Of a stretch of 46,833 nt of DNA, positions 16,330-25,148 are shown one piece after another (positions within the stretch are counted from its first letter, which is position 1; each line of letters begins with the position of its first letter). Below the pieces are notes generated by a model. The model was given only the letters and a program-made list of their open reading frames with translations, did not search any database and was not told the DNA's origin. The DNA is from Polyangiaceae bacterium (GTDB lineage: Bacteria; Myxococcota_A; Polyangia; Polyangiales; Polyangiaceae). The DNA lies in NCBI GenBank assembly GCA_025936115.1, contig JAICTZ010000051.1, forward strand, positions 1 to 46,833, written 5' to 3'. The position numbers and the translations under genes are program-made.

Positions 16330-17655
16330 CTACGCTGCCGGATCCCGGAGGGGGGGTTCGACGAGCATGCGGCGGAGTACGCGGCGCATGACGGCGGGGT
16401 CGGCGGCGCCGGCGGTTTCGCGGCAGGAGTGCATGGCGAGCATGGGGTTGCCGATGTCGAGAGAGCGCATGCCGAGACGCGCGGCCGTGATGGGGCCGAT
16501 GGTGGAGCCGCAAGGTTGGTCGTTGCGCGAGACGAAGAATTGCGGGGTCACGCCTTCGGCCCGGCAGGCTTCGACGAAGGCGCCCTGGGCGACGGCATCC
16601 GTCGCGTAGGATTGGCTCACGTTGACTTTGACGACGGGGCCGCCGCCGAGGAGCGGGCGGTGGAGCTTGTCGTGCTTGTCGGGATAGTTCGGGTGTACGG
16701 CGTGTGCCATGTCGGACGACACGAAGAGCGAGCGGGCAAGCGCGCGCGGTAACGCGTCCGCCGGTGCGCCGGCATAGGACGTGACGAGCCGGCCGAGCAG
16801 GCTTTCGAGTAGGCGCGAGCGCGCGCCCGATGAGCTCTGGCTGCCGACTTCTTCGTGATCGTGGAGGGCGATGACGCGCGTCGTCGCGCCGGCGTCGCCC
16901 GCGTCGAGCAGGGCGCCTGTGATGGGGTGGCACGAGCCGAGGTTGTCGAGGCGCGCGGAGGCGATGAGCTCGCCGCCTGCACCGCCGAGCGTCGCGCCCT
17001 GGGCATCGAAGAAGCACAGGTCGAAGCCGAGGATGTCCGCCGCCGTTGCACCGGCTGCCGGCGTCGAAGCGAGGCTCGCGGTGACGAGCTCGAGCACCGA
17101 TCCCGCGCCGCTGCTTTCGAGTCCCCAGATCGGCGCGAGGTGGTGTTGGGGGTTGACGACTAGCCCCTCTTTGTTGACGTCGCGATTCAGGTGGATGGCA
17201 AGGTTCGGGATGCGGAACGGCGCGCCCGGGAGGCGTACGAGCTCGTGGCGGCCGCCTGCGAGCGCGACGCGACCCGCGAGGCCCAGGTCCTTGTCGAGCC
17301 AGGTCGTGAGGAGGACGCCGCCGTAGACTTCGACCGCCGCCTGGCGGTAGCCGGCTTGAGTGAGCTCGGGGCTCGGCTTGAGTCTCAGGTTCGGTGAGTC
17401 GGTGTGCGCGCCTAGCACGACGAATCCCGACTCCCACGGCGGTATCGTTCCCATGACGAACGCGACCAGCGTGCCGCCCCGGAGCACGTACCCGCGTGCC
17501 CCGGGCTCGAGGTTCCAGCCGGCGCCCTCCTCGAGCAGGCCGAACCCCGCTCGGGCGAGACGCGCTCCGACTTCGCGCGCCGCATGGTACGGCGTCGGAG
17601 ACGCATCGAGGAAGGCCATGAGGTCGGAAAGCTCGGCGCTATCGGCGGCGGCCAT
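16330..17655 (-). CDS. M18 family aminopeptidase (aspartyl aminopeptidase type)
   Basis: 441 residues, a cytoplasmic dinuclear zinc aminopeptidase of the M18 family, which prefers N-terminal acidic residues in characterised members. Metal and catalytic motifs are all present: GAHTDSPNLRLKP with H84, the SARLDNLGS segment, HDHEEVGSQS with the catalytic Glu, SSDMAHAVHPNY, and GSTIGPI near the C-terminus with GMRSLDIGNPMLAMHS. Length is normal for M18. The ATG at 17655 is close to the divergent next gene, whose start is 23 bp away. A minisatellite lies immediately downstream. Confidence 0.93.
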   Translation of the reverse strand: MAAADSAELSDLMAFLDASPTPYHAAREVGARLARAGFGLLEEGAGWNLEPGARGYVLRGGTLVAFVMGTIPPWESGFVVLGAHTDSPNLRLKPSPELTQAGYRQAAVEVYGGVLLTTWLDKDLGLAGRVALAGGRHELVRLPGAPFRIPNLAIHLNRDVNKEGLVVNPQHHLAPIWGLESSGAGSVLELVTASLASTPAAGATAADILGFDLCFFDAQGATLGGAGGELIASARLDNLGSCHPITGALLDAGDAGATTRVIALHDHEEVGSQSSSGARSRLLESLLGRLVTSYAGAPADALPRALARSLFVSSDMAHAVHPNYPDKHDKLHRPLLGGGPVVKVNVSQSYATDAVAQGAFVEACRAEGVTPQFFVSRNDQPCGSTIGPITAARLGMRSLDIGNPMLAMHSCRETAGAADPAVMRRVLRRMLVEPPLRDPAA

Positions 17656-17678
17656 GGCAGACGACTATACTCGCGGCC

Positions 17679-18701
17679 GTGTTCACCCGCGATGTCTCCC
17701 TCGAAGGTTTCACCCACGAGCAATGGGCGCGGCTCGGCGACGTTTTCAGGCCCCTCGATCGCCCCGATCACATGACGGCGCGCGACGCCGACGGTCCGAA
17801 CGGCGGCGTCGTCGCCGTCACGACGGGGAGCACGCTGCGCAAGGTCGTGAGCACCCGCTTCGGCCGCATCGCCGTGGGTGAGCAGCCGTGGCCCGAGTCG
17901 CTCGAGTCCCTCGCCGCTCGGCACGGGGCGCGCTGGGCTGCCGAAATTTCGACGGGAGCGCTCGACGAGCTCATGGATCGCTTCGGCGAGCGGCTCTCGC
18001 CCGGGCAGGACTACCTGGCGCAAGCGCTCGAGTGGCTCGCGATCGTGCGTGAGCTCGAAGCCGAACGCCTGCTGACACTCTGGCCGTGGCGCGTCGCGGA
18101 TTGGCCCGTGCCGAGCGAGCGAGCCGTCGGGCGCGCGCTCGATCTTTTGTGCCCGAGCGAGAAATCGCTGGTGCTCGGCGTGTTCGAACAAGGCGCGCTC
18201 TCGACGTGCCTCGTCGTGCGCAGACGCGGCAGCGGCTTCGATCGCTTGGTGGGGCCGGACGAGCTCGGGCGCGAGCTCGGGCTCTTGTCGGGCGACTTCC
18301 GGCGCGATCACCGGCACCTCGCCGCAGCGGTCGAGAAGCGCGTCGGTAAGATCGCCGTCGGCTGCTACGGCGAGCTCCGCACGTTCCGCGAGCTCGCCGG
18401 TGCGCACCCGCCAGGCGCCTGGGCGCGCGCCGTGGCCGCGCAGGACATCGTGATCTCGCCCTGGATGCCCGCTGCTGCGTTGCCGCTCGGGCTCGACGCC
18501 GGACGCGCCGTTTTTCACGAGATTTATGCGTTGGCGAGCCGCTTCGGTGCGGGGCACTTCTTGTCGCGCGAGGGGCCGCTCGCGCAGGCGTTCTTCTCGC
18601 TCGAGCGCCCGGCGTGGCTCGGCGACGAGGTGCGGCAGTTCCTCGGCTTCGACCCGTGGGATTTGCTCGTCAAGCTCTTTGCCCGCAGCCGGGGACATTG
18701 A
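17679..18701 (+). CDS. Conserved-looking protein of unknown function, first gene of the kinase operon
   Basis: 340 residues from a GTG at 17679; the nearby ATG at 17654 is in a different frame. There is no signal peptide or membrane helix, so it should be cytoplasmic. The sequence is a regular alpha-beta globular protein rich in Leu, Arg and Trp, with a final FLGFDPWDLLVKLFARSRG segment, but no family was recognised. It ends 4 bp before the likely start of the histidine kinase. It may therefore act with the kinase, but this rests only on gene order. Confidence 0.7.
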   Translation: MFTRDVSLEGFTHEQWARLGDVFRPLDRPDHMTARDADGPNGGVVAVTTGSTLRKVVSTRFGRIAVGEQPWPESLESLAARHGARWAAEISTGALDELMDRFGERLSPGQDYLAQALEWLAIVRELEAERLLTLWPWRVADWPVPSERAVGRALDLLCPSEKSLVLGVFEQGALSTCLVVRRRGSGFDRLVGPDELGRELGLLSGDFRRDHRHLAAAVEKRVGKIAVGCYGELRTFRELAGAHPPGAWARAVAAQDIVISPWMPAAALPLGLDAGRAVFHEIYALASRFGAGHFLSREGPLAQAFFSLERPAWLGDEVRQFLGFDPWDLLVKLFARSRGH

Positions 18702-18705
18702 GCAT

Positions 18706-20418
18706 TTGGCGCCGCGCTTCGGGATCCGCCGCCGCCTGACCTTCGCGATTCTGGTCACGGCGCTCATTCCGATGCTCGTCGCCGTATGGCTCGCCGAGAC
18801 GACGGTGCGTCAGACGGCTGCGCGCTTCTTCGTGCCCGAGGTGGGCGCGCACCTCGATCGCTCGCTCGAGCTCTATCAAGAGCTCGCCCGCACCGTGAAG
18901 GCCGCGATGAGGAGCGAGGCCGCGGCCATCGCCGCCGACGGGGCACTCCGGCATGCGGCGGAACGTCGCGACCGCTCCGCGCTCGAACGCGAGCTCCGGC
19001 GCCTGTTCGTCGGTCACCAAGGACTCGTGTCGCTCGCGGTGCGTGAGAGCGAGGACGCACCGCCCGTGGAAGTCACGCGCGGCTGGCCGCTCGATGCGCG
19101 CACGGAGAATCGGTTCGAGGTCGTGCGGTCGCTCGGAGCCGTTCGTGACGAGCGTCGAGTTGCGCCGCGCGGCGGGGCGGAAACTGCGCCGAACGGCGCC
19201 GAAACGTCGCGGCACGCAGCGCCCGCGGCGCCGAGCGGCGCCGAAACACCGCGGCACGTAGCACCCCCACCGTCGGGCTCTGCCGCAGCTGACGACGGCC
19301 CCGACGCGCCGCTCGTGGAGGACGACGAACCCACGACCGGCGCCGAGCTCGTCGCCGTGTTCGCTGCCGACAAGGCGCGCTTCGACGAGCTTGCCGAGGC
19401 GAGCCAATTCGTCGAGAGCTACCGGCGCATCGAGAGCCGGCGCGCCGCCGACGAGCGCGGCTACGTGCTCGCGTTCGCGGCGCTGCTCGGCGTTACGATT
19501 TTGCTCGCGGTCGGCGTCGGCTCCTTCGTGGCGGGCGACGTAGCGCGGCGCGTCGTCGAGCTCGCGGCGGCGACGCAGCGCGTGGCGGCGGGCGATCTCA
19601 GCGTGCGCGTGCCCGAAGCGCGTGACGACGAGCTCGGCACGCTCGCCCGCGAGTTCAATCGCATGCTCACCGAAGTCGAGACGAGCCGCGCTCGCATCGA
19701 ATACCTGCAGCGCATCAGCGCGTGGCAAGAAATGGCGCGCCGGCTCGCGCACGAAATCAAAAATCCGCTCACGCCGATCCAGCTCGCCGTGCAGGACATC
19801 CATCGCCGCTACGAAGGCAAGAACCCCGAATTCCAAACGCTGCTCGACACGACGCTCGAGGTGGTCGAGGACGAAGTCGGGACGCTCCGGCGCCTCGTCG
19901 GTGAATTTTCCGACTTCGCGCGCTTGCCCCAAGCCGAGCTCGAGCCCGCCGATCTCAGCGAATTTTTGCGCGAGCTCGCGGAGCGACCGCTCTTCGGCGA
20001 CGAAGAGCGCCGCAGTGACGGCGACGCGGCGGACCTTGCCCCGAGCATCGAATTCGACGTGCCCGGTGAGCCAGCGCTCGCCAAGATCGATCGTCAGATG
20101 CTGCGCCGGGTCGTGATCAACCTCGTTCAGAACGCCGTGCAGGCCCTCGCGCAGACCAAACGAGCCGGTCACGTGCTCGTGCGCCTCGGTCGCCAAGGCC
20201 CACACCTCGTGCTCGACGTCGACGACGACGGCCCGGGCATTCCACCCGAGCTCCGCGCCGCGGTCTTCGATCCGTACGTGACCACCAAGACGGACGGGAC
20301 GGGACTCGGACTCGCCATCGTGAAAAAGATCGTGGTCGAGCACCACGGCACGATCTCGGCCGAACAGAGCCCCGAAGGCGGCGCCCGACTGCGCGTTCGC
20401 CTTCCGGCGCTAAGCTGA
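18706..20418 (+). CDS. NtrY-like membrane sensor histidine kinase
   Basis: About 570 residues. The start is uncertain: TTG at 18706 is used because it comes 4 bp after the previous stop and just before the first transmembrane helix (LTFAILVTALIPMLVAVWLA); ATT at 18697 is also in frame. The extracytoplasmic sensor part runs to about residue 255 and contains a Pro/Ala/Glu/Thr-rich repeat insertion. A second helix (about 260-280) leads into a HAMP linker. The phosphoacceptor box is RLAHEIKNPLTPIQL, the NtrY type. The ATPase domain has N-box NLVQNAVQAL, DDDGPGIPPE and GTGLGLAIVKK. No response regulator gene is adjacent, so it is an orphan kinase. Confidence 0.9.
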   Translation: MAPRFGIRRRLTFAILVTALIPMLVAVWLAETTVRQTAARFFVPEVGAHLDRSLELYQELARTVKAAMRSEAAAIAADGALRHAAERRDRSALERELRRLFVGHQGLVSLAVRESEDAPPVEVTRGWPLDARTENRFEVVRSLGAVRDERRVAPRGGAETAPNGAETSRHAAPAAPSGAETPRHVAPPPSGSAAADDGPDAPLVEDDEPTTGAELVAVFAADKARFDELAEASQFVESYRRIESRRAADERGYVLAFAALLGVTILLAVGVGSFVAGDVARRVVELAAATQRVAAGDLSVRVPEARDDELGTLAREFNRMLTEVETSRARIEYLQRISAWQEMARRLAHEIKNPLTPIQLAVQDIHRRYEGKNPEFQTLLDTTLEVVEDEVGTLRRLVGEFSDFARLPQAELEPADLSEFLRELAERPLFGDEERRSDGDAADLAPSIEFDVPGEPALAKIDRQMLRRVVINLVQNAVQALAQTKRAGHVLVRLGRQGPHLVLDVDDDGPGIPPELRAAVFDPYVTTKTDGTGLGLAIVKKIVVEHHGTISAEQSPEGGARLRVRLPALS

Positions 20419-20422
20419 GCCG

Positions 20423-20965
20423 ATGGCCGCGCCGAAGCCCCCGGAAACGCCCTGGTTTACTGCGGGGCTCGTGCTCTTCGCCGCGGGTCTCTTCGGCTGG
20501 CTCGTGTTGCCACGGCTCGCGGCCGATCCGTTCGTCGGCAAAAGCGCGCCGGATTTCGTGCTGCCACGCCTCGATCCGGCAGGCACGCTCGCGAACGACA
20601 AGGTGCGGCTCTCGGACTTGCAGGGCAAGGCCCTGATTTTGGATTTTTGGGCGAGCTGGTGCATGCCGTGCCGCGCCGAAATGCCGATCGTCGATCGAGT
20701 CGCGAAGAAAGAAGGGCCACGGGGTGTCGTCGCGCTCGGCGTGCTTTCGGGTGACGCGCCGGAAGACGCGGGGACGTTCTTGGCCCAACACCCCGTGAGC
20801 TACCCGAGCGTGGTCGACGAACAGTCGCTCGCGGGGACTGCCTTCGCCGTCAGGGGTTTGCCGACGCTCGTCGTGCTCGATCGCAAGGGCGCCGTGGTCG
20901 CCGTGCGGCTCGGGCACGTTTCGGAGAACGAGCTCACGGCGCTCGTCGACGCCGCGCTGCACTGA
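20423..20965 (+). CDS. TlpA/ResA-like membrane-anchored thioredoxin
   Basis: 180 residues. One N-terminal hydrophobic helix (about residues 11-30) anchors an extracytoplasmic thioredoxin fold. The motif GKSAPDFVLP begins the TlpA/ResA/AhpC-TSA type domain and the redox site WCMPC is at residues 79-83. The cis-proline segment GLPTLVVLDRKG follows. Proteins of this type reduce disulfides in periplasmic proteins, for example during cytochrome c maturation, but no such genes are nearby. It starts 4 bp after the kinase stop, so it is probably cotranscribed with it. It converges on the amidohydrolase gene with a 4-bp gap. Confidence 0.9.
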   Translation: MAAPKPPETPWFTAGLVLFAAGLFGWLVLPRLAADPFVGKSAPDFVLPRLDPAGTLANDKVRLSDLQGKALILDFWASWCMPCRAEMPIVDRVAKKEGPRGVVALGVLSGDAPEDAGTFLAQHPVSYPSVVDEQSLAGTAFAVRGLPTLVVLDRKGAVVAVRLGHVSENELTALVDAALH

Positions 20966-20969
20966 GCCT

Positions 20970-23732
20970 TCATGGGGCGAGATCCGCCGCGCTGCGCGGC
21001 ATCAGCTTACGGTGATCGAAGGAATAGCCGAGGATGCCCGTGACGGCCGAAAAGCCGGTGTTGGGTGCGAAGGCGTTGTCGAGCTCGGGATCGAGCAGAT
21101 CGTCGAGCCGGAGCGCGCCCGAGAGCTCTGTTTCGTCATAGTCGGACGGCGCGTCGGGGTTCGTTTCGACGACGATCGCGTCCGTGACGGTGACGAGCAT
21201 GGAGTCGTACGCGGCGGCGAGCGCACCGTCGTCGCCCGCGTCTTCGGCGCGTACGGTGACGGGCGTCGGCGATTCGACGAGAGCATCGCGCGCGAGGAGC
21301 GTCGCGTCCACGAGCTCGTCCATGTCGTAATAAACTTCGTAGCGCCCGCGCAGGCTGATGCGGTCGCCGACCGCGACGCCCGGCGCGTCCGAGCCCGTGT
21401 AGACGAAGATCCCCGAATACGGCACTACGTCGTCCTCGATGTAAAATCCGCGTGAGCTCCCGCTGTTTGGGCGCACGGCCGTGACGACGGCGGACGCGAC
21501 CTCGACGAGGGCATGCCGCGGTGGGTGCTCCGGCGCCGCATGAGCGCGGATCGCCGCGATAGGCAGAGCGCACGGCAGGGCGCCTGGATTGGGCGTCGCG
21601 CAGAAATCGCAGGCATTTCCGCGGCCGTCGCCGTCGTCATCGGCTTGTTCCGGGTCGCGCGCGTCGGGGCACGAGTCGCGGCCGTCGGCGACGCCGTCGC
21701 CGTCACGATCGTTCGGGTGGTCGAGCGCACAGGCGTCGTTCGCGTCGAGCGGGCAGGGATCGCAAGCGTCGCCGCGCCCGTCGCCGTCCGCGTCGGCTTG
21801 CGCGCCGGCGTCGAGGGGGCGCGGTGGATCGAAAACGCTCGGGCAGCGATCGTCGCCGTCGGCGACGCCGTCGCCGTCATGATCGAGCTCGTTCGGAACG
21901 CCGTCGTACTCGCCGGGGCGCGCAGGCACGCAGGTCGGCTCGTTCGGCGGCGTGTCGCAGGCAAAGAGCGGATACGTCGCGTCGGCGGTCGATGCTAGCT
22001 CGGCCAACGAAAATCCCGAGTCCGCCGTGCACACGCGCTGCGCTGCCCCGCACACGTCGAGCTCGTCGCAACCGGACGTGCCGAGCCCGGCCAGCAGCTC
22101 GGCTCGTCCGTACAAGGGCTGTCCGCCGCGCGAAACCAGCAAGAAATCGGCAGGTTCCGCGTTGATCAAGGCGGCGTACGGCTCGCGCCCGCGCCGGTCC
22201 ACGATGTTCACGTCCGCGAGCATGCCCGGCGCGAGCCGACCAATCGCGTCGCCGGCGCCCACGGCGCGTGCGCCGGCCGTCGTCGCCATCACGAACAGTG
22301 CATGATCGTCGAGCGCGTGATCGAAGTAGACGTCCGACCAGGTCTTGGCGCAGGCAAGCTCGCGCAGGAGATTCATCGAGCCGGTGAGTAGCCAATCGGT
22401 GCCGAGCGCCACTTCGACGCCCGAACGCAGGAGCAGCGGCACGGGCGCCGTGTTGCCGTACAGCGCGACGTTCGAGCGCGGGGACCAGACGACGCGGGCC
22501 GAGCGCGCGGCAAGTCCGGCGGCGAGCGTCGCGTTCGTCGCGACGGCGTGCACGACGCCCGACGACGGCTGAACGAGACCGAAATCCGGCATCATCGCGC
22601 AAACTAGCTCATTTTCGGCGTTGGCATCGACACCTTCGCCGAGGTGCGCGAGGAACGCGCCCGCGCGTTCGACGTCGTCCTCAGTCGCGCGATCTTTCCC
22701 GTAGGCACAGCCGGTCGCGAGCAAGAGTCCGCCCGCGTCGTCGAGCGGGAACGTTTCGGAATCGGCGGGTGCCGTCGGCAGTCCTTCGCCGAGCTCGGGC
22801 ATGTCCGCATTACGGACGAAGCCGTGGACGCCAGCGCCGCCCGCGAGCGTCGTCACGCCACCGAGCAGCATGCGTAGCTCTTGCGTTGCGCGTTCGCGCT
22901 CGGTCGCGCCGCCTTCGTAGCTGATCGCGTCATGACCACGCAGACCGAGACGCCAATCGTGACGGTGGTCGTAACGCTCCGTGCCGGGCGGCCGCGGGCC
23001 TTCGGCGTCGTAGGCGACGTGGTCGTGGGGGTTCACGAAGCCGGGCGCGATGACGGCGTCCGCGCAGCTCACGACCGTGGCGGCTCCGTCGTCGCAATCG
23101 CAGCCGACGCAGCGAATCACGCCGTCTTCGATGCGCACCGTGCCGTTCGTATACACGACGCCCGGCGTGAGCACGTCGCCACGCAAGACGACGTGCGGTC
23201 CGTCTCCCGCGACACTGCAGCCGCTCCCCGCCGCCGGCTCCGCGCACGTCACGACGGAAAATGCGCTCGCTGGAGCCGTACCGCCGTCGCCGTCCGACCC
23301 TTGCGACCCGTCGCTCGGCGCATTTGCCCCCTTCACCGAGCCGGACGCGCCGCCGCTCGGCGCATTTGCCGCGCCTGCCGCCGTACCTTCCCGTGCCCGG
23401 CCGCCGCTGTCGCTCGACGCCTCCACGCCATGGGACACGGCGTGTCTGCCGCCGTCGCCCCTGCCGCTCGCGCCGCCGTCGTCGCCGCCGCTCCCCCGTC
23501 CGGCTTCGTCCTCTCCCTCCGCGTCATTGCTCTTCGCTCCCTGCGCGCGTCCCGATTTCCCTCCGGCTGCATGCCTCGCCGCAGCCGCCGACGAATACCC
23601 TCGTTCATCGCGACACCCGAGCGCCACCAGCAGCGAAAGCAAAGGCAATAAGAGCGCTCTGCCCACGGAGTGTGCGCGGCGCTCCGAGCGGTCGAACGCG
23701 AATCGGCGGCGAATCCTGCGCGCGGCTAGCAC
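20970..23732 (-). CDS. Lipoprotein amidohydrolase fused to TSP3 repeats and a C-terminal beta domain
   Basis: 920 residues from a GTG at 23732; a GTG at 23666 (residue 23) would give a more normal signal. A hydrophobic segment ends in lipobox VALGC (Cys40). Residues about 45-155 are a Gly/Ser/Ala/Asp-rich linker. Residues about 180-580 are a metal-dependent amidohydrolase: PGFVNPHDHVAYD has the HxH metal site, and GTDWLLTGSMNLLRELACAK resembles the conserved aspartate region of the ATZ/TRZ-like group. Residues about 650-755 hold TSP3 Ca2+-binding repeats (DHDGDGVADGDDRCP, DADGDGRGDACDPCP, DRDGDGVADGRDSCP, DDDGDGRGNACD). The last 150 residues resemble an OB-fold-like lipoprotein domain. The substrate is unknown; surface display is inferred from the lipobox. 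Confidence 0.85.
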   Translation of the reverse strand: MLAARRIRRRFAFDRSERRAHSVGRALLLPLLSLLVALGCRDERGYSSAAAARHAAGGKSGRAQGAKSNDAEGEDEAGRGSGGDDGGASGRGDGGRHAVSHGVEASSDSGGRAREGTAAGAANAPSGGASGSVKGANAPSDGSQGSDGDGGTAPASAFSVVTCAEPAAGSGCSVAGDGPHVVLRGDVLTPGVVYTNGTVRIEDGVIRCVGCDCDDGAATVVSCADAVIAPGFVNPHDHVAYDAEGPRPPGTERYDHRHDWRLGLRGHDAISYEGGATERERATQELRMLLGGVTTLAGGAGVHGFVRNADMPELGEGLPTAPADSETFPLDDAGGLLLATGCAYGKDRATEDDVERAGAFLAHLGEGVDANAENELVCAMMPDFGLVQPSSGVVHAVATNATLAAGLAARSARVVWSPRSNVALYGNTAPVPLLLRSGVEVALGTDWLLTGSMNLLRELACAKTWSDVYFDHALDDHALFVMATTAGARAVGAGDAIGRLAPGMLADVNIVDRRGREPYAALINAEPADFLLVSRGGQPLYGRAELLAGLGTSGCDELDVCGAAQRVCTADSGFSLAELASTADATYPLFACDTPPNEPTCVPARPGEYDGVPNELDHDGDGVADGDDRCPSVFDPPRPLDAGAQADADGDGRGDACDPCPLDANDACALDHPNDRDGDGVADGRDSCPDARDPEQADDDGDGRGNACDFCATPNPGALPCALPIAAIRAHAAPEHPPRHALVEVASAVVTAVRPNSGSSRGFYIEDDVVPYSGIFVYTGSDAPGVAVGDRISLRGRYEVYYDMDELVDATLLARDALVESPTPVTVRAEDAGDDGALAAAYDSMLVTVTDAIVVETNPDAPSDYDETELSGALRLDDLLDPELDNAFAPNTGFSAVTGILGYSFDHRKLMPRSAADLAP

Positions 23733-23777
23733 TCACGGGAATCGTCCAGCGCGTACCGGAGTTGCTCAGGCTTGCCG

Positions 23778-24158
23778 CTATTCCCAAAATATCGGTACGG
23801 CGTACGCGCTAAGCGTCGGATCAGCCGTCACGAGCGTGAGCCCCTCCTCGAGCGCTTGGGCGACGAGCAGCCGAGCAAATGGATCGTGATGGAGTGGCGG
23901 CAAGCTGGCGGCACGCTTCGTGTGCGCGAACGATACCCTGAGCTCGTTGAAGCCGAGCACCCCGAGCTCACTCATGAGCTCCTCGAGCTCGAGCTCGACC
24001 TCGCCGACTCCCGTCTCGAGCGCGAGCTCCCAAGTGCTCGCGGCGCTCACGTAGCAATCGTTCGCGCCGTCCTCGAGCAGCGCTCGGACACGGGCGGGCA
24101 GCTCGTCCACGCGCGCGACGGCCCAAAGCAGGGCTTGAGTGTCGAGGAGCAGCCTCAT
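23778..24158 (-). CDS. PIN-domain toxin, VapC-like
   Basis: 126 residues. The PIN-domain acidic residues are visible: D6 in LLLDTQALLW, the Glu of ASTWELAL, the Asp of HHDPFARLLVAQAL, and the Asp of TLVTADPTLSAY. Such toxins are Mg2+-dependent ribonucleases that cut tRNA or rRNA until neutralised. The ATG at 24158 overlaps the antitoxin stop by 4 bp (ATGA), showing translational coupling. The frame remains open further upstream, but that part runs through the antitoxin in another frame and is not used. The gene is intact. Confidence 0.9.
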   Translation of the reverse strand: MRLLLDTQALLWAVARVDELPARVRALLEDGANDCYVSAASTWELALETGVGEVELELEELMSELGVLGFNELRVSFAHTKRAASLPPLHHDPFARLLVAQALEEGLTLVTADPTLSAYAVPIFWE

Positions 24159-24391
24159 GGCCCACCTGCGAAGGCACCGAGCAAGTCGGCCGTCCTCGGT
24201 GCCAGACCAGCGTTCGGCAGGCGGATCTTGTCTCGCAGCCGACCGAGCTTGCGCTTCTTCCCGGGCTGGCCGATGGGGGTGAGCCGTGCGACCGGCTCGC
24301 CGTTCCTCGTGATGACGATCTCTTCGCCGCCCGCGGCGCGGCGCACCAGGCTCGAAAGCTGGGTTTTTGCGGCGTAAATGTTCACTTCCAT
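24155..24391 (-). CDS. Phd/YefM-type antitoxin
   Basis: 78 residues. The N-terminus (VNIYAAKTQLSSLVRRAAGG) and the following EIVITRNGEPVARLTPI hairpin are typical of the Phd/YefM family, which binds its own promoter as a dimer and covers the toxin active site with a disordered C-terminal tail. Here the tail (residues about 48-78) is basic and Leu-rich. It is the first gene of the pair and overlaps the PIN toxin by 4 bp. Autoregulation is expected from the family; no operator could be assigned. Confidence 0.9.
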   Translation of the reverse strand: MEVNIYAAKTQLSSLVRRAAGGEEIVITRNGEPVARLTPIGQPGKKRKLGRLRDKIRLPNAGLAPRTADLLGAFAGGP

Positions 24392-24449
24392 GGTCTAATC
24401 GCCAGCTCTCAGCCCGCCGGTTGGTCGCGGGTCTGACTAGAGCTTCACC

Positions 24450-24902
24450 ATGGTCGGCCGCCTCCTCGCGCGAGTTTCCTGTCTTCTGCTCCTCGTGAGC
24501 TGCGGGCGGCTCGAGCGCGAGTGCCGGGGGGTATCGGTCACGGCCAATGCCTTCATCGCCGAGAGCGAGCGACAGCGCCCGCGCCCGAACGCCACACCCG
24601 ACGAGACGATGAAAGCCGAGCTTGCGACGGCCGAGCGCTACGACAAGCTCGCGTCGGACTTGAAGGCGCTGCACGTCGAATCGGGCGAGCTTTTGCCAGA
24701 AGTCGAGCGTTACCGCACGCTCGCCGAGCACTCGGCCGAGTCGCTGCGCGCCGTCGCCGCGGCATTCGCGCGCGGCGATTTCGACACCGCGCGCGCCAAA
24801 CGCGTCGAGCTCGATCGCGAAGCGCGCGGCGAAGGCCCGCTCGTGCAAAAGATCAACGAAATCTGCGGCACGACCACCCCGGCCGCCGACGCCTCGCTTT
24901 AG
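24450..24902 (+). CDS. Small lipoprotein of unknown function
   Basis: 150 residues. The N-terminus MVGRLLARVSCLLLLVSC is a lipoprotein signal with lipobox LVSC (Cys18). The mature part is charged and strongly helical with regular Leu and Ala spacing, suggesting an extended helical bundle or coiled coil. It has two further cysteines, one near residue 24 (REC) and one near 140 (EIC), that could form a disulfide. It is divergent from the antitoxin gene. No family was recognised. The 246 bp after it, up to uvrB, hold nothing identifiable. Confidence 0.7.
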   Translation: MVGRLLARVSCLLLLVSCGRLERECRGVSVTANAFIAESERQRPRPNATPDETMKAELATAERYDKLASDLKALHVESGELLPEVERYRTLAEHSAESLRAVAAAFARGDFDTARAKRVELDREARGEGPLVQKINEICGTTTPAADASL

Positions 24903-25148
24903 CTCGGGCCGCCGTACTAGCCTCGAGTTGGGTGGTCTTGGCGGGAAAGATCACGATCGTCAAGGAAGCGGAACCATACGCGAGAACCGAATTTTTGGGG
25001 TTGATGGGAGCACGGCGACCTAGCTCAAAGTTCAGCGTCCTTTGCCGATCACTGACCCACAACGCACAGGTGCTCGCCGGTTTTTCACGTAGCTCTCGGT
25101 CACTCGTGCCGATCGCGATCTGGTGTTCCAAGATCGCCCAACTCGCGA

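Noticed and set aside
18670..20346. Minus-strand frame of 558 codons
   Set aside because: It is antisense to the histidine kinase; no domain or signal is visible.
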